A DNA stretch of 40,591 nt from a bacterium. GTDB lineage: Bacteria > Planctomycetota > UBA1135 > GCA-002686595. The stretch is from contig JAAELL010000059.1 in assembly GCA_024226735.1 (NCBI GenBank), forward strand, positions 1 through 40,591. Reading direction: 5' to 3'. A program made the position numbers and the translations under genes. Under the pieces are notes generated by a model. It was not told where the DNA came from and ran no database searches. It was given only the letters and a program-made list of their open reading frames with translations. Below are positions 1 through 7,683 of the stretch, in pieces. Every line of letters begins with the position of its first letter. Within the stretch, counting starts at the first letter, position 1.

Positions 1-203
1 CGCACGGAAATCACGGGCAAGTGCACGCCACGTCCCGCCGAACGAATCTACGTCGTCGCCGTCGTGTCACCTCGCCCGAACTCGACGTCCGATCCGGCTC
101 GAAACTGTCGAAGATTGCCCGGCGCATGTGCGGAACGAGAGGCGGCCCGCCGATCTTGCTGTCGGCCCATTCAGTGCCGCAATTCACCTCGGCCGATCCA
201 GCA

Positions 204-2384
204 TCATCGGCCCCGCTCGCTCGCCCCCTGGGCGAGTGACGCCGCCGACGAGTGACTGGACCGTGACCGCGACAACTCCGCCACCGCACGCTCCGGACAA
301 ATCCTCCTCACCGCCCGATCGACGCTCCAATCGACCGGGTCGGTCGACTCGACGAACACCGGCGTGCACGCGTAGTCGACGATCCCCTCCGGCGCGAGGA
401 ACAACTCGAGCGCCCGAAACCCTTGCCCCCCCAGACCGCCGAAACAGACCAACGCCTCGTCGAGGTAACCGACCGAGTGCCCGCCCGTCAGCGCGGGCGA
501 CACACCCGCGGCGAGAATCAAATCGACGTGTCCCGACGCGGCCAGGTACCGCACGGACTCGGGCCGCATGTGGCCGCCGACGATGACGAGATCGAAGTCG
601 CCTTGACGCGCCTCGATCGCCTTCACGACCGAGCTCGGATCGCTCGGAAACTCGACGCCCTCGAAGCGATGTTCCTCGGGGTCGTGCAGGCCGCCGAAGT
701 CGAGGTGCTCGGCGTAGCCGAAGAAGCCAACGCGTAGGAGCCCTCCGCGGCCGTCGTCCAACTCACTCGCAATCGGCTCGCCCCACGGCTCGTTCCCGTC
801 GATCGACAGATCGATCGCGGACTTCGGCGTCGCGATCGACTCCAGGCCGCGGAGACCGGGCGCGGGGTACTGGTCCTCCGCGTGCGGCACGATCGCGGTG
901 TACTCGGTCAGCTCGTTCGCGACCAGCATCGCGGTGTTGAGCGCACTGTCCCCCACCGCACCGTTCGCACCGACCAGACGCTTGTAGAGGCCTCCGAGCT
1001 CGTAGATCAGCGTCGGCATGTTGCCGCGCCACTCGGCGAGCTTCGAAGCACGCTGCGGCGCCCCACCGGCCTCGATGCGGCATCCACAGCCGTAGAGCGC
1101 GCCTCCCAGGTCGGCGGTGATCAGCACCTGGATGCGGCGCGTCGCGCCGCCACGCGGTCGATCGGGATCACGCTCGACCGGGAGGCGCCAGCGGTCGACG
1201 AACGAAGGTGCCTCGAGCCGCGGCTGCTCCCTGGGGCCCAGTCCGAGCATCGGCAGCGGACCACGCAGGATCGAGGCGAGAGTCTCACCCTCCCCGCGCG
1301 TGAGCACGCGCTCGTGCACGTAGACCGCACCCGCCAACCGCCGTCGAATGCGCGCCCCACGCTCGGTCGCGGGCTCCGAGAACGCGAGGTGGAGGTGGTC
1401 GAACCAACGCGCCTCCAAGGAAGCGGCCCACGGGCGTCGCACGAAGCCGCACTCGACGGGGAGGCGGTGAGCGAGGTACTCGACGACCCCTAGCGGAACG
1501 ATCATCCGCGGATCAGTCGCGCGGTCGAGGTCTCGGAACCGGTGCCCCCAGAACATCGGGACGACACGACGCAAGAAGCGGCGCAGGCTGCCGTAGTCCG
1601 ATCCGCGCAAGTCGAGTGCGACGACGTGTTCCTCGGTCTCGAGCGCAGTCGGGACCTCGCTGTCCGAGGGCGGCAGGAGGAGAACTTCGAAGCGTCTCCA
1701 GGGCGGTCCGAGGTCGCGCTCGAGGCGCTGCACGAGCACGTCGAGGTCCTCGGCTCGCTGGTCGTCGAACACGCCACGCAGGTGCACGGCCCCGTGCGCT
1801 CCGAGCGCGCGCTCGCGCGGCTCGCACGGGCCGGCCACCAGCACCTCGCGCCGCCACGCGAGAGCCTCGCGCGGACCGCCTCGCCAGGGCTCGCCCGCGA
1901 GCGCCACCCAGCCGTCCGGCAGCGCCACGTCCAAGTCGACGCGCGCACGTGGATGGGGCCGCAGGACGAGCGCGTCGAGCGGCAGGGCGCACCCGGCGCC
2001 GCCGACGTGCCCCAGGACATGCTCGCCGAGCTCGCCCCAGCCGAGCGTGCCGCTCGGAAAACGGACGCTGTACGAGACCGTCACGGGGAGCTCGTCCGGC
2101 GGCGTGAGCGTCAGAGCGTTCGCTCCGCCCGCGCGGTCGTAGTCGATGGGGCGGTCATCGGCGCCGCGCACGACGATGTCGTCGTACACCACTTCGGCCG
2201 GGCCGAAGGGTGCGCTCAATCGCAGCTCGCGACCGCGGTGCCCATGCAGGGTCAAGTGCATCGCCACGGCGCGAGACTGCGCTCGAGTGAGGTCGACTCG
2301 GACCGAGAGCGTCAGCTCTCCAGTGCGTGCGCACCACCAGGTCATGACGAGAGAGAACATCAGTAGCGTCGGTAGTAAGCGCAT
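204..2384 (-). CDS. Secreted fusion: degenerate M61/M1-like peptidase half plus UshA-like 5'-nucleotidase-like half
   Basis: The 726-residue product starts at MRLLPTLL with a hydrophobic export segment. The open frame continues about 100 codons upstream, but that part is Arg-rich, runs through the small secreted gene next door, and was rejected. Residues about 25-380 look like a peptidase N-terminal beta domain (an SYSVRFP strand, LPDGWVALAG) followed by a helical part. Where M1/M61 enzymes have HEXXH, this protein has FWGHRF, so the zinc site appears lost. From about residue 410 a second module resembles UshA-type metallophosphatases: VLITADLGG, GCGCRIEAGGAPQRASKL, and later DFDLVIVGGH and HVDLILAAG. 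The usual D-x-H and GNHE metal motifs are not clear, so activity is doubtful. It is probably periplasmic or surface located and is the last gene of the kinase-led minus-strand group. The family assignment is tentative; the signal sequence and the fused layout are clear. Confidence 0.72.
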   Translation of the reverse strand: MRLLPTLLMFSLVMTWWCARTGELTLSVRVDLTRAQSRAVAMHLTLHGHRGRELRLSAPFGPAEVVYDDIVVRGADDRPIDYDRAGGANALTLTPPDELPVTVSYSVRFPSGTLGWGELGEHVLGHVGGAGCALPLDALVLRPHPRARVDLDVALPDGWVALAGEPWRGGPREALAWRREVLVAGPCEPRERALGAHGAVHLRGVFDDQRAEDLDVLVQRLERDLGPPWRRFEVLLLPPSDSEVPTALETEEHVVALDLRGSDYGSLRRFLRRVVPMFWGHRFRDLDRATDPRMIVPLGVVEYLAHRLPVECGFVRRPWAASLEARWFDHLHLAFSEPATERGARIRRRLAGAVYVHERVLTRGEGETLASILRGPLPMLGLGPREQPRLEAPSFVDRWRLPVERDPDRPRGGATRRIQVLITADLGGALYGCGCRIEAGGAPQRASKLAEWRGNMPTLIYELGGLYKRLVGANGAVGDSALNTAMLVANELTEYTAIVPHAEDQYPAPGLRGLESIATPKSAIDLSIDGNEPWGEPIASELDDGRGGLLRVGFFGYAEHLDFGGLHDPEEHRFEGVEFPSDPSSVVKAIEARQGDFDLVIVGGHMRPESVRYLAASGHVDLILAAGVSPALTGGHSVGYLDEALVCFGGLGGQGFRALELFLAPEGIVDYACTPVFVESTDPVDWSVDRAVRRICPERAVAELSRSRSSHSSAASLAQGASERGR

Positions 2385-2404
2385 TGAGTCGACCTCGTGC
2401 CGAG

Positions 2405-2650
2405 TTACTGGATCGTGCAGAACCCGTTGCCGAACGCGTCCGCGAACTGGACGCAGTTGGTCACGGCCGCACCGTCGCACCAGGTGCTGTTGACGCACGC
2501 GGTGTGCTTGTAGACGCCAACCTGGTCGAACCCCGGCGGCGGAGTGTCGGCGGACGAGTAGGAGCTCGAAGGTGCCGCCAGGCTCGAGACGGCGAGAAGG
2601 GTAACGGCCAGGAGAGAGGGGCTCAGGGACGAGAGGTTCGAAAGCTTCAT
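2405..2650 (-). CDS. Small secreted cysteine-containing protein
   Basis: An 81-residue protein with a textbook signal peptide: a short polar start (MKLSNLSS), a hydrophobic core SLLAVTLLAVSSLAA, and probable cleavage near APSSS. The mature part is about 50 residues with four cysteines (TACVNSTWC, TNCVQF, GFC), spaced as expected for two disulfides. No family is recognised. It lies 20 bp upstream of the 726-residue secreted fusion gene and 83 bp downstream of the kinase gene, all on the minus strand. No strong ribosome binding site sits at the usual distance; the nearest GGAGG is about 30 bp upstream. The clean signal peptide and paired cysteines support a real gene, but it is short and unrecognised. 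Confidence 0.6.
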   Translation of the reverse strand: MKLSNLSSLSPSLLAVTLLAVSSLAAPSSSYSSADTPPPGFDQVGVYKHTACVNSTWCDGAAVTNCVQFADAFGNGFCTIQ

Positions 2651-2692
2651 AGTCGATAATCCACTGATTGGTTGAGTACACCTCCCCCCCGC

Positions 2693-2708
2693 CGCGTCTC
2701 GAGACGCG
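2693..2708. other. Perfect 16 bp palindrome between kinase and small secreted gene
   Basis: CGCGTCTC is followed directly by GAGACGCG. A second, imperfect hairpin (CGTTTCC / GGAAGCG) abuts it at about 2707-2724. Both lie in the 83 bp gap after the kinase stop codon. There is no T-tract, so this is either an RNA structure that attenuates or processes the transcript, or a DNA-binding site. The palindrome is certain; the role is not. Confidence 0.5.
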
Positions 2709-2733
2709 TTTCCGAAGGGAAGCGTTCGGGTCG

Positions 2734-5700
2734 TCAGCGCGCCGCGGAAGCGGTGCGCCAGGGCAGGTTCGGCAGCCTCAACTCGGCCACAGCGTTCTCG
2801 TTCACGGTGACGGTGTGCGCCGGCGTGCGCTCACCGTCAATGAGCGGAACGACCTCGTACGCGCCGGGCGCGAGAGACTGGAACACGGCGACGCCGTTCG
2901 TATCGAAGCTCGCGACGTCGACGCAGGCATGTTCGCGATGGACTTCGACTAGCGTCAGCGCGGGGTAGAGAGCGTCACCTCGCAACTTCACCTCGAGGCG
3001 GCACGCGGGAACGAGCGGGATCGGCTCGACGGTCGTCGCGCCTTCGCCCACCGTGACGGGCACGGGCTCCACGCGCAGGTGCGCCGAACTCTCGACCTCG
3101 AGCCAGTACTCGCCGGCGGGCACGTGCTCGAACACGAGCGCGCCGTTCGCATCGGCGGAGGCGACGACCTGGTTGGTGTGCACGACGTGAGGGGTCGCGC
3201 CAACTCCACTCGAAACCGTCACCGCTCCCGGTGCTTTCGAGCTTCGCGGCGCCAGGCGCGCCCGAACGTTCGCGAGCGAAGCGCTGCCGCCCGACTGCAC
3301 CCAGCCCTGAACGCGACCGTCGGCCAGCTCGAGCTCGAACGCGTTGCCGCCCTGACCGATCGCGACCCTGCGCGTCGTCGCTGGCGAGCCGATCCCGGCG
3401 CGTGCGTACAGTACGTAGCGCCCCGGCTCCGGCGCGATCAGGTCGACAAAGCCATCCGCGTCGCTCCGCACGCACCCGCTCAGGCTCATCAGGTGCCGCG
3501 TCAGGTGCCGTTCACGCGCCAAGCCGACCCAGACTCCGGCGTGCTCGGACGCGGCGTGGGCGATGCGCACCCGAACCATCGGTAGCTCGGTTTCGAGCGC
3601 GATCGAGCGCCTGCGCTCCGGCGCGACGCGTACGGCGTCCATGAGCACACCGGTAAGGGTCGGCTGGAGCGGACCCGGCTGGTCCGGGGTCACGATCTCG
3701 GGCGAGTAGCGCCCAGGCTCGAGCTCGTCCCAGGCGACCCTTCCACGCCGGTCCGTATAGCGCATCCCGACCGCCAGATCGCCCACATCCGACCAGAGAC
3801 GCACGCGCATGCGGCGCAGAGGCTCGCCCTGCGGCCCCGAGAGCGCGAGGATCAGAGCGCCGCTCCGCGCTCCACCCGCGGAGGATGACGACTCCCGTCG
3901 CTCTCGTTCCGCCGGCGACTGCTGCATCTGCAGCGTGACGTCGCGTACGTCGGAACCGGCGACGGTGACGAGGGCGACGTTGGACCGCGACGCTCCGGCG
4001 ATCGCGGCGACGCGGTAGACGCCGTCCGCCCCGCGCAGCTCGAACGCTCCCTCGCCGTCGGTCCACGCGATGTCGAGCGCCTCCGCAGCACCGTTCCACG
4101 CACCGGGAAGCGTGTCCCCCTCTGTCGTGCGCGGCAAAAGCACGACGCGCACCCGGCGCAGAACCATTCCTTGGGCGTCCACCGCCCAGCCGCGGATCGA
4201 GCGCGCGGGACGGAGAACGAGCGTCCCCAGATCGACGAGCTCGCCCGGAGCGAGCGCCTCGACCCACTCGGCTTCGGTCGCGAACCGATCGCCACCGGCC
4301 AGTACGCACGAGCGCTTCCCGATAGGCATCGAACAGGTCGCCGCTCCGTCCGCCCCGGCCGTGGCGATCGCTACGGGCGCGCCGTCCTGCATCCAGGTGA
4401 CACGCACGCCGCCCGCGGGGTTGCCGCGCCTATCGAACAAGCGCACACGCGTCTCACCGAGCAAGGAGTCGTCTGCGTCATCTTCGCCGTCGCCGATGGG
4501 CACGAAGGGCGGCGCCTCGCCATGGCGCGGGGGCTGGCCCGAGAACCGCTCCTCGGAGTTCTCCACGGCAAAGGCCGCCGCGATCGCGAGCGGTGCCATC
4601 ACGTTCAGCCGAGTCTGGCGGAACTTGTCGGTCCAGTGCTGTTCGCCCGTGCGCGCGGTCGGCTCGGAGAGCTCCCCCAGCGCGTCCTTCTCCGAGCAAG
4701 TCGCTTGTTCGTCGGTGTGTTCCATCCCCCGCTTGAGCGCACGCGCCGGCTTGGATTCACACTTCTTCTCGGTTTCTTGAACACGCTCGCCGTTCTTGGA
4801 CACGAGCTCCCGTTCCAAAGGTCCCGGCTCCTGCAGCGGCGGCTCCGCGCCACGCTGGGACGAGTTGGCGCCGGCCGACCGGGCGACGGGCTTCTCCACG
4901 ACCGCCACGTCGTCGACGACGCTGAAAGCGCTCATCGAGCGCGCAACCACCTGCAGCGCCTCGTCGAGCTTCCCGCTCGTCTCGGCCGCCAGCACCGCGA
5001 TCAGGAACACGAACAGCCAGAGCCCCGCCAGCTCGAGGAGCGTCCTGCGCAGCTCGCCACCGTGCCAGCGGCGCCAGTGGCGGACGTGGGCGCGACGTCC
5101 GCGCCCGCGCGTGATCGACACGGGCCGTGCGCGCTGCAGCGAGCGCAGGTCGCGCGCCATCTCCGCCGCGGACGCGTAGCGTTCTCCGGGATCGGGCTCG
5201 AGTGCATGCATGCACACGTCCTCGACAGCCCGCGGCAGCTCCGGGGCGCGCTCGCGGGGCGCGAGGTAGCGCCCGCCACGAACGGCCTCGTCGGAGGTGC
5301 TCGTGCACGAGCGCCCGTGCGGCATCGTGAGCGTCAGCAGCTCGTACAGGATCACGCCGAGGGCGTACACGTCGGAGCGCGGACTGACGCGTTCGGGATC
5401 ACCGTCGACCTGTTCGGGCGACATGTACCCGGGCGTTCCGATCTGCTGCCCCGGACGCGAGAGACGCATCGAGCGCGGTTCGCTCAGATCGATCCCCAGA
5501 CCGAAGTCGAGCACGATCGGGGCGCCGGCGCTCGAGACGATGATGTTGCCGGGCTTCAGATCGCGGTGAACGATCTCGAGCGCGTGGGCGGCGGCGACCG
5601 CGTCGGCGACCTGCTCGGTGAGCCACAGGATCGGCACGAGGCTCGGATCTCCTTCGGGGTCCCGTGGACCCGCGTAGCGAACGAGACGCGCACGGGCACG

Positions 5701-6153
5701 CGCGAGCGTCCACCCCTCGCGATGACGCAGACTGGCGCGCCGTACGTGCGTGAGCAGCGTCTCGCCGGGAATGAACGGCATGACCACGTAGTCGGCCTCG
5801 CGCTTCTCGATGAAGTCGACGATCTGGCACAGGCCGGGGTGGGAGAGCTGCCGCAGGAGCCGCACTTCGCGCCGGAAGCGGTGCACGTCCACGTCGCGTG
5901 CAAGCCGTTTGCTCGAGAGAGCCTTGATCGCCACGGGCCGCGCGGTGCGCTCGTCGACCCCCTCGTACACGATGCCCTGTCCGCCCTCGCCGACCTTGCG
6001 CAGGACCCGATAGGGTCCGACGGACCAACCCATCCGCGGGTCCTCGCTTCTCGCCCGGCGCCGCATCTCGCGCGCGAACTCCCCGGCACGCTCGATCTCT
6101 CGCCGATGCCAATCACCGGCCGCCGCAGTCCACGTTCCACCTACGTCCCCCAC
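2734..6153 (-). CDS. Transmembrane Ser/Thr protein kinase with extracytoplasmic Ig-like repeats
   Basis: The start is GTG at 6153, with an AGGAGGG site 4 bp upstream lying over the end of the sigma gene. The 1139-residue protein has a complete Hanks-type kinase domain at about 45-345: Gly loop GEGGQG (55-60), VAIK lysine 77, HRDLKPGN (catalytic Asp198), LDFG (216-218) and GYMSPEQ. A basic juxtamembrane stretch precedes one transmembrane helix at about 371-390. The rest, about 750 residues, should be outside the cytoplasm. It has a low-complexity linker rich in E, K and S, then repeated carboxypeptidase-regulatory-like beta modules (for example VRLFDRRGNPAGGVRV, DGEGAFELRGADGVYRV, GEYWLEV). 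The gene is 10 bp downstream of the ECF sigma factor, so the two are co-transcribed and translationally linked. A likely role is a receptor kinase controlling that sigma factor, which is inference from linkage. All catalytic residues are present, so it should be active. Confidence 0.95.
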   Translation of the reverse strand: MGDVGGTWTAAAGDWHRREIERAGEFAREMRRRARSEDPRMGWSVGPYRVLRKVGEGGQGIVYEGVDERTARPVAIKALSSKRLARDVDVHRFRREVRLLRQLSHPGLCQIVDFIEKREADYVVMPFIPGETLLTHVRRASLRHREGWTLARARARLVRYAGPRDPEGDPSLVPILWLTEQVADAVAAAHALEIVHRDLKPGNIIVSSAGAPIVLDFGLGIDLSEPRSMRLSRPGQQIGTPGYMSPEQVDGDPERVSPRSDVYALGVILYELLTLTMPHGRSCTSTSDEAVRGGRYLAPRERAPELPRAVEDVCMHALEPDPGERYASAAEMARDLRSLQRARPVSITRGRGRRAHVRHWRRWHGGELRRTLLELAGLWLFVFLIAVLAAETSGKLDEALQVVARSMSAFSVVDDVAVVEKPVARSAGANSSQRGAEPPLQEPGPLERELVSKNGERVQETEKKCESKPARALKRGMEHTDEQATCSEKDALGELSEPTARTGEQHWTDKFRQTRLNVMAPLAIAAAFAVENSEERFSGQPPRHGEAPPFVPIGDGEDDADDSLLGETRVRLFDRRGNPAGGVRVTWMQDGAPVAIATAGADGAATCSMPIGKRSCVLAGGDRFATEAEWVEALAPGELVDLGTLVLRPARSIRGWAVDAQGMVLRRVRVVLLPRTTEGDTLPGAWNGAAEALDIAWTDGEGAFELRGADGVYRVAAIAGASRSNVALVTVAGSDVRDVTLQMQQSPAERERRESSSSAGGARSGALILALSGPQGEPLRRMRVRLWSDVGDLAVGMRYTDRRGRVAWDELEPGRYSPEIVTPDQPGPLQPTLTGVLMDAVRVAPERRRSIALETELPMVRVRIAHAASEHAGVWVGLARERHLTRHLMSLSGCVRSDADGFVDLIAPEPGRYVLYARAGIGSPATTRRVAIGQGGNAFELELADGRVQGWVQSGGSASLANVRARLAPRSSKAPGAVTVSSGVGATPHVVHTNQVVASADANGALVFEHVPAGEYWLEVESSAHLRVEPVPVTVGEGATTVEPIPLVPACRLEVKLRGDALYPALTLVEVHREHACVDVASFDTNGVAVFQSLAPGAYEVVPLIDGERTPAHTVTVNENAVAELRLPNLPWRTASAAR

Positions 6154-6163
6154 GTTGCCCTCC

Positions 6164-6766
6164 TCACGCAGGCCCAGACCACGACGACGGTCGTTCCACT
6201 CGTGGCTCGAGCAACCTCATCGCCCGTCGCCGCAACATGTACGCCGCACCTGGGGACTTCCCTAGACGCCGCGCCACCTCCTCCATGGGTCGCTGCTCGA
6301 TGTCGAACATGCGCAGGACGGTGCCGTGCTCGGGCGGCAACTTCGCGATTGCTGCACGCAAGCGCGTACAGCGCTCTTCGCGCGCAAAGTCGCGACTCGC
6401 CGTCCGCGAAACGACCGCGAAGCGTCCGAGCAACGACCACGAGCTGCGCGAGGACGGCTGCACGCGCCTCTGGTACCCACCGCGCCGCTCGGCGCGCAAC
6501 ATGCGGATCGCCGAGCAGAGGTTGTGCTTCGCGAGGGAACAGAGCCACGCGCGAAACCCCGCCTCGGAACTCGCCACGAAACGACCGAAGTCGGCCATGA
6601 CGTCACAATACGTCTGCTGCATCACGTCCTCGGCAGAGAGGACACCCCGCAAGTCACGCGGGACCTTGATGCGACTCATCACGGTCGGGCCGTGTCGCTG
6701 AAGCAGGGCTTGCAAGGCTCGCTCGTTCCCCGCCACGGCCAGATCCAGGAGATCGCGCTCCTTCAT
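6164..6766 (-). CDS. ECF sigma factor, planctomycete kinase-associated type
   Basis: A 200-residue sigma-70 family protein starting at MKERDLLDLA, with AGAAGG 7 bp upstream. The frame extends 35 codons further up, without a better site. Region 2 is visible as RGVLSAEDVMQQTYCDVM then AGFRAWLCSLAKHNLCSAIR. Region 4 is visible as AAIAKLPPEHGTVLRMFDI followed by the helix-turn-helix EEVARRLGKSPGAAYMLRRRAMRLL. The spacing and the FRAWL...NL..AIR pattern resemble the planctomycete-specific ECF subfamily often encoded beside Ser/Thr kinases. It directly precedes such a kinase, with 10 bp between stop and start. No anti-sigma gene is nearby, which suggests control by phosphorylation; that is inference from family and context. 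Confidence 0.93.
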   Translation of the reverse strand: MKERDLLDLAVAGNERALQALLQRHGPTVMSRIKVPRDLRGVLSAEDVMQQTYCDVMADFGRFVASSEAGFRAWLCSLAKHNLCSAIRMLRAERRGGYQRRVQPSSRSSWSLLGRFAVVSRTASRDFAREERCTRLRAAIAKLPPEHGTVLRMFDIEQRPMEEVARRLGKSPGAAYMLRRRAMRLLEPRVERPSSWSGPA

Positions 6767-6935
6767 CCGACACCTTCTCTCTCGTTTCCGGAGTCTCGCC
6801 CCGGAGCCCGCAACGACTAGGACTCGATCGGCGGGAGGATTGTTCCGCTCGCTATCCGATTCATTCGACACATGGGGACATACGAGGTAACGCCCGATCT
6901 TCTTTCAGCTCGGTCTACCGACACCGCCGGGCGAG

Positions 6936-7463
6936 CTACCCGACCCGTACGTCGGTGCGCGGGATTCGACGTCCCATTCGACCCCCAGGACCCGTGCGGC
7001 CCCACGACTCCCGCGTCACCGAGCATGAGTCCTCCCCCGCTTCCGGTTCACCTGAACGAGCTCCTCGAGCACGCAGACTGGCTCGCGCGTCCTCGTCCGG
7101 CACGCCCTGGGGACTGGCGACGCGGATCGGCATGCGCCCGATGCCCATCGCGCCGGCACCGATGCACAAGATGCCGTTGCCGACCGGCACCTGCGCACGC
7201 TCCGGTCCAACCATGAACAGGCCGAACTGCCCGGCGGGTACCTTGCCGCCCTCCTCGTTGTCGGGGGCCAAGAGAGCGAACAGCTCGCCGTCGAGCACGG
7301 TCAACGCCTGCGCGCGGCCGCTCGGGAAGAACGTGCCGGCGCCTGGCCGGCCGCCAACGATGCGATGGGGAGAAAGAAGTATCGATGCATGCAGAGCCCT
7401 CCACGGGCTTCGTCCTCGGCCCGAGAGAAACGGGGTCATGGGTCGAGGCGCCCCCTTCGGCAA
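6936..7463 (-). pseudogene. Remnant of a secreted planctomycete-type C-terminal beta domain
   Basis: The frame contains a recognisable stretch (LDGELFALLAPDNEEGG, VPAGQFGLFMVGPE, VPVGNGILCIGAGAMGIGR). It resembles the C-terminal domain of large secreted planctomycete proteins, in which a GQ-aromatic strand is followed by a GxLCLGG-type motif and GR. What precedes it (a start near 7463 or 7437) is short, Arg/Pro-rich and lacks a signal peptide. What follows CIGAGAMGIGR becomes non-descript Arg-rich sequence. It therefore looks like an internal or C-terminal piece cut off on both sides. No ribosome binding site was found. It could still be a short expressed protein, but a decayed fragment is more likely. 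Confidence 0.4.
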
Positions 7464-7683
7464 GGGCCAGGTCGGTCGAGGGGGGCGCGTGAACGGACAC
7501 GGGGGGCCGCGACCCAGCCGCTCGCTCGACGCAGCCCAAGAAAGGAACAGCGACGGCCAAGTGTTCGCAACGAGGTGAAAAAACTGCCGTTCGGCGAGCG
7601 TTCAACCCCTTGTCGGGGCCCGCCCTGGCCGGTTTCCGCAGATTGATGAAACATGGCAGCGGGGGAACACACCTGTAATCCGG

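Noticed and set aside
4171..6600. 809-codon plus-strand ORF opposite the kinase gene
   Set aside because: It is antisense to a kinase with all catalytic motifs, its product is Arg/His-rich without domains, and such frames are common in GC-rich DNA.
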